Shown one piece after another: positions 12,976-25,099 of a stretch of DNA of 64,000 nt. The position numbers were made by a program, and so were the translations under genes. Location: assembly GCF_019393635.1 (NCBI RefSeq), contig NC_057861.1, positions 724,331,232 through 724,395,231 on the forward strand. Reading direction: 5' to 3'. The DNA is from Dromiciops gliroides. Its lineage: Eukaryota > Chordata > Mammalia > Microbiotheria > Microbiotheriidae. The notes under the pieces were generated by a model, which saw only the letters and a program-made list of their open reading frames with translations, was not told where the DNA came from and searched no databases. Position 1 is the stretch's first letter, and each line of letters begins with the position of its first letter.

Positions 12976-13499
12976 TCAAGAGATCCTTCAGGGAATGATT
13001 TTACCATCTCTTCTCAACGAAAAATCATCCACAAGTCACTTTGCGCATAGCAGAGGACACAGGTATATGAGGGGTTACAGGAAGAGCCCTTTCTCTCTCC
13101 TCCTGTCCCAACAAAAACTATTTCCCTTTTGTCCAACAGCCTGAGCAGCTCAAAATCCCTCTATTAGGGATTCATTGCCTTGGGTTAATCTCCACCCTCT
13201 ATAGACTTACAGTTTTTAAGTGTAAAAACCCCAAGGATAGATAATGCCTCTCAGGTACCTAGCACCCTGTGAAGTCTGACATCTGGAGCATATTTAGTTC
13301 ATGGAAATGGATAGCTTGTCTGGGTATGCCCATCAGGCATGACAGAGGTCATGAGAGTTGAGAAAGTAAAGGAACCAAGAGGCCAGGGTATTCCAAGTCT
13401 AGAATGGAGGAATAGACTACCTTGGAGGTGCTGACATTTTTTGACACCCAGAAAAGCTAATAGAATTTTGGGACTGCATTACAAGAGGTATGGATGACT

Positions 13500-13690
13500 G
13501 CTGCATCATAGTGGAGAGAAAAAGAGAGTTAACCTCTGAAGTCAGCAAGTCAGATCTGGATTCAAGTTCTAGCTCTGAAACAAACTGACTATAGGACATG
13601 ATTGAACCTCTCAGTTCCCCCACATGACTGTCTAAAACTATAAACTGCAGATCAAGTGCTAATCTATGTCATTGGAGGGGCCGTCTTTTC
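13500..13690 (+). mobile_element. CORE-SINE, degraded
   Basis: TCAGATCTGGATTCAAGTTC and CCTCTCAGTTCCCCCACATG keep the head-to-CORE order of a MIR-like SINE. Confidence 0.55.
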
Positions 13691-13799
13691 TACACATTCT
13701 CTAGATACATGAAATGAATCTATACACAAACAGAATAGACTGACAGAAATCTTCTTAGGAGGTAACAATTGCAGGATCCCCTCACTCTGCTGGTCAGTT

Positions 13800-14000
13800 G
13801 TTCAACAAGCCCTATGAAGACTCAAAGACCAGTATCAAGTCTTCCCCTGAATCTTCTATTCTCTAGGCCAACCACCCTCAGTTCCTTGATTGAATTCCCA
13901 TATGCCATGGACTCTAGACCCTCTCCATCTTATTAATATCCTTTCTAGAATGTGGTACCCACCACTGAACATAAAATTCTAGTCTGTCTCTACCTAACTA
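13800..14000 (-). mobile_element. L3/CR1 LINE fragment
   Basis: Antisense: AGTTCCTTGATTGAATTCCC, ATATGCCATGGACTCTAGAC and AATGTGGTACCCACCACTGA match the family in order. Confidence 0.7.
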
Positions 14001-15149
14001 CATATTGCCAACTTGTAGCCATGAAATTTTAAAGCTAGAAGGAATGCTACTGTCTGAATCCATGAAATGGAGCTCAGGAAGAGTGAAGGAGTGTGCCTGG
14101 GACTGCCTAGCTAATTAGTGGCAGAACCAGGATGAAAATTAAGTTTTCTGATTCCCAATTTAACATTCTTTTCACTACCTTTCACAGTCTCCCTTTGCAC
14201 ATCAACTGAGGTTCTATTGCTATAGATTGTATCCTGTCCTCTAATTGTGAGTGCCAAATAAAGCTAAGTCTTACCCCAAAATTGCCATCATGGCCACTTC
14301 CCAAAAGATCAAGCTGATATTTGTTCATTTTGTGAGAACTTTGAAATTCCAATAAACATTTAGATCTTTCAGCATATAAAAGCTTAATTTAGTTTCCAGA
14401 GCAAATTTAATCCTAGAAAACCACCCACACAGAAATCCCTAAACCTTAGAAGTCTTCAAATTGGCACATTTGGGGGAAATAAAGTGGTCAAATGGGACAA
14501 ACTGTAACTACCAAGATGGAGCATTGTATATTTCTGGTTAGATAAAGATAGTTCTGAAGCTCAACATTAGGTAATAAAAATAAATGAATATTTTCAGATC
14601 ATTAGGTACAGAATGTTCTTCTCTACCCAAGTTACTACAAATATTATCTCAAGAACCCAGCCAAATCTCAAGATATAACTTGAGTTTCTTCTCTTACCCC
14701 CAAAGAAACCACATTACAATGACATTTAAAAACTCCAGAAGATACTTACCAACTCTTCTAAAAGTCTACTTTCCTAAATGTTAGAAAGAATATCTCACAT
14801 ATTTCCCAGAACTTTAAATTTAAAAATAAAAACTACTTTCTTCACAATATCACTGTGAGGTCAATATTTTGAAAATTGTCTCCATTCCAGAGCAACTTTT
14901 AGTAATTCCCAACTTCACTCTACTATAAAGAGCCATCTTTTTAAAACACGAATGTTATTTCAGTGAATGGCTGTTGACTCATGAAATCTCACAGACTCCC
15001 AAAAATTTAAGGTCTAAGACACCCAAGGGACAATGGAAAATCTCAAGGTGGAAAAAAATAGGCTGTGACATGACATATTAACAGTGAAGACCTACCATGC
15101 TTTCTTAGTTATTCCTTTTTACTTTCCTGGGTACATGCTTGGGCATCCC

Positions 15150-15258
15150 AACATAATATAAGCTCCTTGGGGGCCGGGGCCAATTTTTCATCCTTTTTGT
15201 TATATGCTCTATCTCAGAGCCTTGCCTAACAAATGGCTGATGAGTGGAATTGAATGGT
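15150..15258 (+). mobile_element. L2-like LINE 3' end
   Basis: AATATAAGCTCCTTGGGGGC ... CTCAGAGCCTTGCCTAACAA; a SINE-B abuts its end. Confidence 0.55.
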
Positions 15259-15505
15259 TTTGTTGTTGTTCAGTTATTTCAGTTGTGTCCAACTTTTTGT
15301 GACCCCATTTGGGGTTTTCTTGATAAAGATACTAGAGTGGTTTGCCATTTCCTTCTCTAATTCATTTTACAGATAAGGACCTGAGACAGTGTTCAATAAC
15401 TTGCCCAGGTCACACTGCTAGTACATGGAGCTATATTTGGACGCAAAAAGATGAGTCATCCTCACTCTAGGCCTAGCACTCTATCCACTGGGCCACTTAA
15501 CTATC
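15259..15505 (-). mobile_element. SINE-B
   Basis: Antisense: starts TTGTTGTTCAGTTATTTCAG, with GGTTTGCCATTTCCTTCTCT, ending CACTCTATCCACTGGGCCAC. Confidence 0.85.
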
Positions 15506-15605
15506 TTTGCCTGGCACATAATAAGAATAGGTAGCATTTTTATATGGCACCTACTATGTGCTGTGTCCTGACACATAGTAGGTGCTGTATAAATGTTAGC
15601 TACTA

Positions 15606-15775
15606 TTATTATCATAGATTCAAGAGAAAACTGGAAAAGCCTCTAGTCCAACCACCCCTCCCCCTTCTAATTTTACAAAGGAGATGACTGAGGCACATTA
15701 CAAAAGCAGTTAAATAGCATACTTGAACCTGAACACTGATTGTCTGACCACAAGTGCACTGCTGTCTCCATGAGA
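15606..15775 (-). mobile_element. SINE-D-like fragment
   Basis: Antisense TCTAGTCCAACCACCCCTCC and AAAGGAGATGACTGAGGCAC. Confidence 0.55.
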
Positions 15776-15970
15776 ATATACTGCATCCAGGACCATCTCC
15801 AAGCATCCTGATGTACATCTTGCCACTGGCCCCAGATAGCTCTGGAGGAAAGAGTGAGGTTGGTGACTTTGCACAGCCCTCCCTCGCTTAAATGCACTTC
15901 ACTGCAACTCATGACATCACCTCCCAATATCATGATCCTCTTCTAGGATGAAGGCCAAACAATAACAACA
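15776..15970 (+). mobile_element. SINE-C 3' body
   Basis: AGATAGCTCTGGAGGAAAGA, GTGAGGTTGGTGACTTTGCA and CATGATCCTCTTCTAGGATG, ending in an AAC-rich tail. Head missing or replaced. Confidence 0.65.
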
Positions 15971-16180
15971 ATCACTATAATAGTATGAATTTCGAATTTT
16001 GTTAATCTGCTTTTTTTTTTTAAGAAATTAGAAAGAAACTAGCTTAGATGATTAGAGCTAGATCAAACTGAGATCTGCTTCAAAGCTCACCTCAGACAAT
16101 TAGCAGCTGTATGATTATCAGAAAGTCACTTTTCCTCCATTTCCTCATCTGTGAAAATTTGGATAGGATATCTGGGGTTT

Positions 16181-16347
16181 TTTTTGTTTGTTTTGTTTTG
16201 TTTTTTGTTTTGTGAGGCAATTGGGGTTAAGTGACTTGCCCAGGGTTACACAGCTAATAAGTGTTAACTGTCTGAGGCCAGATTTGAACTCAGGTACTCC
16301 TGAATCCAGGACCAGTGCTTTATCCACTGTGCCATCTAGCTGCCCCC
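16181..16347 (-). mobile_element. SINE-A
   Basis: Antisense from the T-rich tail to CATCTAGCTGCCCC, with an imperfect duplication (GGATAGGATATCTG / GGATACAATATCTG). Confidence 0.87.
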
Positions 16348-16559
16348 TGGATACAATATCTGTAGCATCTATCTCACAGAAAAGACTGCGAGCCTTAAAA
16401 TCCTAAATAAATGTGAGTTGTTATTGCTCTTCTGAAGTGATTCCTATTCAGAAGAGAGTGTCTCTTTCAAAGCAAGGTATAAAATTGTGAATCTAAAAAT
16501 AATTTGGTATAAATAAATAGGTAACACCAATAAAATGCATAATTCAATTTAATTCTGTG

Positions 16560-16665
16560 ACCACTTATTAAGTGTTTATGAAGTACCAGGCCCTGGGCTA
16601 GATGCTGGGGATATAGACAAACATGAAATAGTTACTGACATCAAGAAATTTACAATTAATGGGAT
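16560..16665 (+). repeat. Family T fragment
   Basis: CACTTATTAAGTGTTTATGA, then CCAGGCCCTGGGCTAGATGC and GACATCAAGAAATTTACAAT. Confidence 0.55.
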
Positions 16666-16732
16666 TTTGAACCATGGAAAGTGTATTGACCATGGGGATA
16701 AACAAGTCTCTTTACCTCCCTAAGGCTCTGAT

Positions 16733-16971
16733 AGGGCAGCTAGGTGGTTGTAGTGGATAAAATGACAGCCTGAACTCAGGAAGACCTGAGTTCAAATGTG
16801 GCCTCAGACACTTACTATCTATGTGACCCTGGGCAAGTCACTTAACTCAGTTTCCCTCAGTTTCTTTATCTATAAAATAATCTGAAGAAGGAAATGGCAA
16901 ACCACTCCAGTATCTCTGCCAAGAAAACCCAAATGGAGTCTGGAAGAGTCAAAATGACTGAATAAAAACAA
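16733..16971 (+). mobile_element. SINE-B
   Basis: GGGCAGCTAGGTGGTTGTAG head, CORE TGTGACCCTGGGCAAGTCAC, tail GGAAATGGCAAACCACTCCA, end AATGACTGAATAAAAACAA. Confidence 0.88.
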
Positions 16972-17240
16972 GAAGCCTCTGGTATCTTACTTATAAACTG
17001 ATAACATTTGTACTGCATATCGTTAAAAGTTGCAAAGATGAAATGAAATAATACCTGTGATTTTTTAAATTTAATTTTGGTTGTTATTATTGCTAATAGC
17101 ACCAAATTCATATCATCATTGGGCACAAAGCTAGGATGGGGTATGAAACTTTGTGGTATGATTCACAGAATATCTGAGTTCAGAGGGAACTTATGACAGC
17201 CACTACCTTTGTGGAGCTTTAAAGTCTTTGTGGGGGGGGG

Positions 17241-17382
17241 GGCAGCTAGGTGGCGCAGTGGATAGAGCACCGGCCCTGGATTCAGGAGGATCTGAGTTCA
17301 AATCCGGATTCAGACACTTAACACTTACTAGCTGTGTGACCGTGGGCAAGTCACTTAACCCCAATTGCTCCGCAAAAAAAAA
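17241..17382 (+). mobile_element. SINE-A with exact target duplication
   Basis: Flanked by AAAGTCTTTG at 17221-17230 and 17383-17392; a G-run (17232-17242) has grown between the duplication and the head. Confidence 0.9.
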
Positions 17383-17459
17383 AAAGTCTTTGGGGGAAGG
17401 GATGTTGAGAAATTACATACTTAAAATGAATAAATATAAGTTGAAATAATATCTAATAA

Positions 17460-17595
17460 TCTTTGACGATGATAATAACTGGCCTCTCCAGAGTTTACAA
17501 AGCACTTATATTATTTCATTTAACCCTCACAACATGCAGATATAATTATCATATATATATATTATATATGAGAGAGAGATAGGTAGGTAGGTAAG

Positions 17596-17663
<68 letters not shown>

Positions 17664-17730
17664 AAAATAGATAGAAGTGACAACCCTTAGGCTCAGAAAG
17701 GTCATGCGATTTTCCTGGAATAGTTGGAGA
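17460..17730 (-). repeat. CORE-SINE fragment with an expanded GATA microsatellite
   Basis: GAGTTTACAAAGCACTTATA and TTAACCCTCACAACATGCAG are MIR-like antisense sequence. The (GATA)n tract at 17577-17670, about 22 units, lies where the element's ATTATC segment would continue; degraded SINE sequence resumes near 17680. Confidence 0.6.
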
Positions 17731-18544
17731 GATGTGAATTAAGTCATAGCATAATTAGATGAATTCAAAATTTGTTGAATATCTGGACCCAAAGAGTAAG
17801 CATTAATGGTCTGATGTGAGCTTGGAAGGAGTTTTCCAGTAGATTAATAGAGGTATTTGCATTTGACATTTAATATTTTTATTAACAATTTATCTATCAG
17901 CTGTTAGAGGAAACTATTCTTAGGGCTTACAGGGAATAAAGGTACTTGATCTTCTCTGTTCCATGTCCAGACATGTGGTCCTGTATTGGGTCAACTGCTG
18001 GGGAGGCTAAACTTCTCAATAGGGGAAGTAGACTCATTCCATGATTCATCATCCCCATCAAATTACTCTGGGAAAAACTTGACTTTTAGCTCTTATCTAA
18101 ATTTGCTCTAGACAGAAGGGAAGGGGAGTTTAAAAAGGTACAAACATTAATCAAATTTGGAATAGATCTTCTATTCTCACATAGAAATGGAAATGCTAAG
18201 CAAGAGAATCATACAGAATGATTAGAACGAAATTCAGTAATTTATCACTCCTAGCACAATCAGTTGAGAAAGTAATATTCCTGTGTGGTCTTTTTCAGTT
18301 CAATTGCTATTAGTGTCAGAAGCCCCAATACCTAAGCTTCCCTGTGGTCATCAGGAATGGGACTATGCCTGCTATAAAGAGGAAGTGGGCAGAAGGTTAC
18401 CACCTACATGAATAAAGGCAGCAATATTATGTTTGTCTAATCTGCAGGTGACACAGCCAATAAAGGGAACACAGCCATAGAAAAATTATAGAAATTGCCA
18501 AAAAATAAATTCATAAAAGCAAAAACATCCTAAAGATTTAGGCT

Positions 18545-18715
18545 ATCTAAAATATGATGGACTATCTCGGGTATTGTGCTCCTCACTAGAGTTCTTCAAG
18601 TACAGGCTAAATGACTGTGGATTGGGTATATTATAGAAGGATTTTTTTAAACAAATTTAACTAAAAGACTTCTTTGATTTCTTCCAACTCTGAGATTCTT
18701 TAATTCTGATCTCAC
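18545..18715 (+). mobile_element. L3/CR1 LINE 3' terminus
   Basis: CACTAGAGTTCTTCAAGTAC, TATTATAGAAGGATT and TTCTTCCAACTCTGAGATTC are the degraded family terminus. Confidence 0.65.
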
Positions 18716-18754
18716 AAGACTGGACCACATTTTGCAACTACTTCTACAAGAGGA

Positions 18755-18955
18755 ACTTAGGATCATATATTTAGAGCCTGAAGAGATCACCGAGGCAAGC
18801 TAGTTCAACCTCCTTGTTTTACATAGGGGTAAACTGAGTCCCAGCTAAATTAAGTGACTTGCTACTTGGTTCCACAGATTGTAAGCTATCAAAGAAGGGA
18901 TTTGAACTCAAATTAGGTCCTCTAACTTAAGTCAGTTTAGTTTTCATTGTAACAT
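18755..18955 (-). mobile_element. SINE-D
   Basis: Antisense tail GATCATATATTTAGAGCCTG, AACCTCCTTGTTTTACATAG, TTAAGTGACTTGCTACTTGG, AAGGGATTTGAACTCAAATT. Confidence 0.7.
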
Positions 18956-19602
18956 TAGTCATCATCTTGATTTCTCTCATCAGTATGCTAGTTACTCATT
19001 TTCACCAGGTTATGCCTTAGATGGTAGAGAAAATCTGGACTCTGTCACCATTCCATCCCATTGGACTTATTGTTATTATGATCTTGACATTGAAATATTC
19101 TTCATGAGTATATTTAGGCCTCTGAAATTTCTACCAGAAATGTCAGACAACCAACATCAAAGTTCCCATAATAAGGCACCACTGGATCTAAGAGAAGAGA
19201 GCTGTACAAAATGAGTACTTATAAGCCTATTTCTGAACTAGTGTTTTGAATGAGGTAAAATATTTATCCTTTTTTTAAAAATGGAGCCTGACCCGATATT
19301 TCCATATGGGTGTGACTCACTGGTAATAGCAGTCTTGGGAGATGAAATTCTTGCTGTATACATTCTGTTCAGAAACACTAAATCAAACATGGGTCAGGCT
19401 TGCAGCCTAAGAGAGGTCCATGCTGTAATTAGGCTTCTGTAATCTCTGTTCTTTCTATGTTGATCTTTTCAAGTAAAAAATGAGAACCCGAACAGTAACT
19501 AGAAATATTAGCTATGGTTTCTGCATTTCAATTGGACCTCCTCTCCCTTTCTGCTTCTAACATGAAAAAGTTCATCTGAAACAAGAGATTCTGAACCTGA
19601 AG

Positions 19603-19905
19603 GATGTTGGTCCTTCGTTCTAGAAGAGGACCATGACAGATGTTATGCCTTACAACAAACTGGATTAAGTGTGGAAGGACTGTGCAAAGTCACTAGCCTC
19701 ACTTTCTCCTCCAGAGCCATCTGGGTCCAGTGGCAAGGTGCATTACCAGGATGACTGGAGATGGCTCCAGATGTTTTTAAGGCAGTTGGGGTTAAGTGAC
19801 TTGCCAGGGTCACAAAGCTAGTAAGTGTCTGAGGTCAAATTTGAACTCAGGTCCTCCTAACTTCTGGGCTGGTGCTCTATCTACTGTGCCACCTAGCTGT
19901 CCCAC
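19603..19905 (-). mobile_element. SINE-C, near full length
   Basis: Antisense body TTCTAGAAGAGGACCATGAC, TCCAGAGCCATCTGGGTCCA and ATGACTGGAGATGGCTCCAG, followed by the usual head ending CACCTAGCTGTCCC. The best copy of this composite SINE in the window. Confidence 0.8.
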
Positions 19906-19989
19906 CCTAAGGATAGTAGTATAGGGAATGGGAGCCATTTTCTGAAAGTTTGGGAAGGTAGCACCAACTTTTATAAAAAGCAACAACAA

Positions 19990-20095
19990 TCAACCAATTA
20001 ACAAGTATTTTAGGGGGAGGCACTTGATTAGGTGCTGGGGATTCAAAGGTAATAAAATTCCCTTTTCCTTAATAATTTGATAATTGTAGAGGAAA
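19990..20095 (+). repeat. Family T fragment
   Basis: CAACCAATTAACAAGTATTT, GATTAGGTGCTGGGGATTCA and a degraded end near AATAATTTGATAATTG. Confidence 0.5.
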
Positions 20096-20135
20096 AGCTA
20101 TTCTTCTATCCAATCTCCCAGGACACCTTCTAGAT

Positions 20136-20410
20136 CATAGGATCATAGATTCTGAGCTGTAAGAAACTTGAGAGGTCATCTAGTCCAGGGCTTCTTAAAC
20201 GTTTTCCATTCTTGACACCTTTTCACCCAAGAAATATTTATGCAATACAGGGTATATAGGTATATAACATAGGTATACAAATCAAACATTTCCTGCCGAA
20301 ATTTTCACGATCCACCACATTCAGTTACGGAACCCACAGTTTAAGAGACTTTGATCTAGTCTATCCTTTGCCTCATTTTATAGATGAATAATGAGCTTAA
20401 GTCACTTGTA
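20136..20410 (-). mobile_element. SINE-D interrupted by a hAT MITE
   Basis: Antisense SINE-D: ATCATAGGATCATAGATTCT and GAGAGGTCATCTAGTC before the insertion, TTTGCCTCATTTTATAGATG after it. It frames the inserted element exactly. Confidence 0.75.
20186..20353 (+). mobile_element. Non-autonomous hAT element (168 bases), exact 8-base duplication
   Basis: Begins CAGGGCTTCTTAAAC and ends in its imperfect inverted copy CAGTTTAAGAGACTTTG (11 of 15 matching). Perfect duplications ATCTAGTC at 20178-20185 and 20354-20361 are the 8-base signature of hAT transposases. The body carries GTATATAGGTATATAACATA. No coding capacity. Confidence 0.88.
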
Positions 20411-20429
20411 TAGAATAATTTTACAGATG

Positions 20430-20530
20430 TGTGTGTGTGTGTGTATACATAGAGAGATAGAGATAGGTAGAGAGATGAGAGAAGAGAGAGAAGGAGGGAG
20501 GGAGAAAGGAAGGAAGAAAGAAAGAAATAT
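20430..20530 (+). repeat. Compound microsatellite (GT, GATAGA, GGAA/GAAA)
   Basis: A (GT)n run at 20430-20443 passes into GAGATA-type and then GAAGG/GAAA units. Confidence 0.85.
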
Positions 20531-20875
20531 GATATAGAGATATAAAATGTGTATCTTATGGCAACCATCTCTCTAGGGTGGGAGGGGAAGAACAAAAAGA
20601 AAAAACAGAAATTTACTTAATAATTTTATTACATATTTAAAAGTAATAGCAAGTTATACATAATAGATTAGCAGTTTCATGTACAATTATTTTTTTATTT
20701 TACTATGTTATGGGAATGTCTGTGTTATTCCATAAAATAAAATAAATGTGAGAAAAAATTTACCCAGTGAGGTACAAGTAATTTGGTAGAATCAGGATTA
20801 GAATCATGTCACCTAAGGCAGAATCCAGCTTTCTTTCCACTGCATAATGCCACTTGTTTTTAGAACTCTCTAGAA

Positions 20876-21077
20876 CAGGAGTTCTTAACCATTTTTGTTC
20901 CATAGACCCCTTGGGCAGTCTGGTGAAGTCCCTGAACCCCTTCTCAGAATAATGGTTTAAATGCATAAGATAAAATGTTTAGGAAACCAATCATATTGAA
21001 CTAAAAATATAATTTTTCCTACATTCATAGACCCCTTGAAATCTAATCACAGAATCACACTCCCTAAAGAACCTCTG
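20876..21077 (+). mobile_element. Non-autonomous hAT-like element
   Basis: Starts CAGGAGTTCTTAACC, ends AAGAACCTCTG (inverted, imperfect), with internal TTCATAGACCCCTTGAAATC. Possible degraded 8-base duplication CTCTAGAA / CTCTATCT. A truncated relative lies at 54735-54812. Confidence 0.65.
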
Positions 21078-21599
21078 CTCTATCTTAACAGCGAATCTCT
21101 CCAAACCTTCATTATGCAGTGTATAAAGGCACATGCTTTAAGGTAAACAGCTATTTTTATAAATATGCAGTTCCCGATATTTGCCTCAGTTATCCAGATG
21201 ATTTTACTAGAAAGAGCAGGACCAAAAAGCCAGAGCAGAGGGAGTAATGGAGGAAAGTTCAGGATGCAATCTCAGCTGAGCCAGCAGCCGGACTCCTCTG
21301 GGCCCCCATTGACCTACCTGGAAAATTAATCAAAGGCAGGAACTCACAAGAAAAACAGATCCTAAGCATGAACTAAGAGTGACTGAACAAAGGAAAAGAC
21401 GCAATTCCAAGCAAGAGGGGAAAAAGTTCATGAACATTTTTATTAAACACTTCATTCTATTCTCCCTTTACTAGCATGAAGTAACCTAATAGTCACGACA
21501 TCACTCAAACTCCAAAATATAATGAGTATCAGTTCTGATCTATTCACCTCTTCCACATCAAGTTTCAAGCCAGCTCCAGAAGAAAAAAGAGGGTGGGAC

Positions 21600-22030
21600 A
21601 CTTAAAATATGTATTCTAATATATATTAAACATAATATATATTTAATATAACAAATGAGATAATACATATAAAGACATACATTTATATATACACATCTAT
21701 AAATGAATTCAACAAGACTGGTGTCTAATAAATCATGTCTGAAAGCATTTTGTGTCTGAAACATGGAGAACACTGCTTTTTTTCATGCTGTGAGCTCTTT
21801 AACTTTGTTCATATATTCCTTTTGGATCTCTGTAGCTCCTTAAAGAGCACTAGCTCACACACATGCATGTGTGTGTTCGTGCATTTGTGTGAAAGCTATA
21901 ATATATGCATACATTTGTCTATATGCACATGTATGTGTATATGGACGAACAAACATGTTTATGCGTATGCTTTATGGATGGTGTGTATATATATTATATA
22001 TATACATATACATATATATATATTTAAGTA
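21600..22030. repeat. AT-rich and TG/TA low-complexity patches
   Basis: Two AT-rich patches (21605-21715, 21880-22030) built on ATATAT, ACATAT and GTGT units, separated by unassigned DNA. They generate the short hydrophobic open frames here. Confidence 0.7.
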
Positions 22031-22064
22031 TAAAATAGATATCAGTACACTTGGACAGTGTGTA

Positions 22065-22310
22065 GGCAGCTAGATGGGTGCAGCTGATAGAAGGTTGGGC
22101 CTTAAGTCAGGAAGACCTGACTTACCTAATTTGACCTCAGACACTTCCTAGCTTTGTGACTCTGAACAAGTCACTTGAATTCAGTTTGCTCATCTGCAAA
22201 ACGAGGATCATGATAGCACCTACTTCCCAGGCTTGTCATGAGAATCAAATGAGATAATAATTGTAAAGTCCTTAGCACAGGGCCTGACAGAGTAAGTGCC
22301 ATATAAATAT
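22065..22310 (+). mobile_element. CORE-SINE, full-length type
   Basis: GGCAGCTAGATGGGTGCAGC head, CORE TTTGTGACTCTGAACAAGTC, 3' CTTGTCATGAGAATCAAATG and AGTGCCATATAAATATCATC. Confidence 0.8.
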
Positions 22311-22354
22311 CATCATCCCCATCATTGTCGCCCTCATCACCGCCTCCACCATCA

Positions 22355-22490
22355 TCTGTGTGACCCAGAACAAATCATTTAACCTCTGCCATCTTCAGTT
22401 TCCTCATCTGTAAAATGGGGGTAATAGCATCACCTACCCCCGCCCCCCGGGTTGCTGTGAGGATCGAATGAGATAATAATTGTAAAGTGA
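22355..22490 (+). mobile_element. CORE-SINE, partial second copy
   Basis: CTGTGTGACCCAGAACAAAT, CAGTTTCCTCATCTGTAAAA and GTTGCTGTGAGGATCGAATG; head absent. It may be a tandem duplication of the preceding copy's CORE. Confidence 0.65.
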
Positions 22491-22904
22491 TGTTTTTTTT
22501 AATTATTTATTTTATTTCTAATTTATGGAATAGACAAGCATTTCTATTACATAGTATAATTTTTAAAAATATAATTGCACATGAAACTGTATTATGTACA
22601 ACTTGCTATTCCTTTTAAATATATAATAAAGTTATCATGAAAATTTATTTATTTTTCTTTTTTCTTCCTTCCTGTTCCCCTCTGTGTGTGTATGTATATA
22701 TATATATATATGTATATGTAATTCTCTATATACTTCTATTTATTTGTTCTTTCTATGGATATTAATATTATCTATTATGTATTGTGAACTATATAAGCCC
22801 TTATTAATGGTTATATCACTTTGAGATTTACAAAAGGCCTTTACATTAATTCTTTCATTGATCCTCTAGATAATTTTTGAGGCAGATGTTATTATCAGCT
22901 AATG

Positions 22905-23100
22905 AGTCAGTCAATAAAAATTTATTCAATTCTTGGGGATAAAAAGAAAGGCAAAATATAGTCCCTGACCTCAAGGATTTAACAAATCTATTGGGACAGT
23001 CAATACATTAAAAGCTGGAAGGCGGTGGGGAGGGAGGAGAGGAAAGTGATGGGGGAGGGAGAGGGAGAGGGGGGGTAAAACCCTAGAGCCAGATGGGAGA
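22905..23100 (+). repeat. Family T fragment
   Basis: AATAAAAATTTATTCAATTC, then ATAGTCCCTGACCTCAAGGA, passing into a G/A-rich tract at 23020-23078. Confidence 0.55.
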
Positions 23101-23325
23101 TTATGAGGCATCGCCTCATCATGGGTGCTCAGTATAAACACACAGATCATACCCCATCCATGCCTTTTTATCCCAGGCATCTTTCCATGTCTTCTATTAA
23201 ATCCTATAGAGAAGATACCCCCAACAAACCAGGGTGCCTTTCTCTGACTCTTTCTACATTATCTAGCACCAGGGCAATGCACCCATTATTGTTAATCAAT
23301 TATCCTGGGAAAATTACTTAACAAG

Positions 23326-23640
23326 GGTATGCCCTTCAGTTGGGGAATGACTGAACAAATGGTGGATCATGAATGGAATGGGATACTCTCGATCCATACA
23401 TGAAAGATTCAGTTTCAGAGACTCCTGGGAAGACTTTATGAACTGATGCAGAATGAAGGGAGCAGAACAATGTATACTATAACATTTGTAAAGACAGCTT
23501 TGAACGACTTTAAAATTCTAGGCAGGACAATGAAAAACCCTGAATCCAGATGACTTATGATAAAACCGGCCACCCATTCCCTAACAGAGAAGTGATGATG
23601 CACCACGAGACATACATTTTGGATATGGCAAATATGGGAA
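23326..23640 (+). mobile_element. L1 LINE 3' end (marsupial type)
   Basis: CCTTCAGTTGGGGAATGACT, GAACAAATGGTGGATCATGA and ATGAACTGATGCAGAATGAA are the characteristic marsupial L1 3' region. Old copy, no open frame. AT-rich low-complexity DNA follows at 23820-24010. Confidence 0.75.
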
Positions 23641-24010
23641 TTGGTTTTGCTTGACTATGCATATTTGCTAAAAGGGTATTTTTCCCCCAGTAGAAGGGAG
23701 AGAGATAGGCTTTACTTTACAGGGTTTGGTGGAGGATCAAGTGAGAAAATATATTGTAAAACTTCAACCTTGCAAATTTCAAAGTGTTACTTAAATATTA
23801 GTTGTCATTACTTTAAAATATTTGTTATAATATTATAAATATATCATTGTGTATAATATAAAATGTAAAAATATTTATTATAAGCATATCATTTTATAGA
23901 ATAGAGAACATATTCTATAAATACATTGTGATACATTTATATATTATTATGTTGTAATTGTATTCATTTATTACTATTAAAATATAATTACTTTTAAATT
24001 ATTAAATGAT

Positions 24011-25095
24011 CAACCCACCTCCTCTTCTAATCACACATCTCCTTAATGAGAGATTCTCTGCTGCTTAATGCCTGCAATTCATCATTGGAAGCTGGCTGCA
24101 GCTTATATACACTCACCATGTGTCTCCTCCAATGCCCTTTGGGTGACCCACAATATCGATTCCTAATAGATCGTAGTATCCCAAGATGCACAGCATTACA
24201 GCATCCCCAGAAGACTATTAGGAGGTTTGTTGTTGTTGTTGTTGATGCTGATGAATGGAATCATGGTTCTGGAACAAAGTGAAAATCGTGAAACTTGTGG
24301 CATAATTTCCCTGATAATAAAGATGACCAAAAAATAGACAAAAGAATAGCTAGAAAAAGAAATGGATCTAAATCGGCCCTTCATAGGGCCTTCCTTAGCT
24401 CTCCATTTAACTTCCACCATTAAGAATTTTCCAGCCTCTTAACTCAGATGATCTATTTTCACAAGAGAGAGTGGCACCAGCCAGAAATATTTCACACCCT
24501 TCTGCTCAGTGAAGTGGACTGACAATGTGGCGGGCAATCTCCCCTTGGTTGGATTTATCTCTGTTTGAATTTAAAATAAGGCCACTGAGATCATCTTGTC
24601 ATTTAACAAGAGAATGGGGCAGTATGGAGTTAATCAATCATCCCATGTAAAGCAGAATAATCTGCAAAACATGGGGTTAAAAGAAAATAAAACAAAACCA
24701 GAAATCCACATGCAGTTCTGAGCTAACTGAGATTTACAAAATAAAAATAACTTTAACAGATGCAGCTGTTATTGCTGGTGGAAGGCAGGTCACTGGTTTA
24801 TGGAGACCCTGAGGCTTTGGCCAGTCATACTTCTGTCTGTTCTGCAACTCTAGGACAATGGGTCCAAGTTGATTTCCTGGGGGCAGGAAGTTATGCCTGG
24901 CTTCTTCTCTCTGGTTGTTGACCCAGGGCCATGTTCCCTTTTTGGACCTCCTTCTCCTCTCTATAGGAGATAGGCTAAGGCTCCTGGGATATCCAAAGGG
25001 GCACTGCCCCAACTCCACTACTACTGGTGACTTCCACTTTGCCTTTCTACTTTCAGAATCTCTCTCCTATACAAACCCCTCTTTCCTCCCACACA
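24011..25095. other. Intergenic stretch, no gene or clear repeat seen
   Basis: A short (GTT)n run at 24226-24246. The remainder has no feature I can name; open frames here lack recognisable motifs. Confidence 0.5.
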
Positions 25096-25099
25096 AGCC

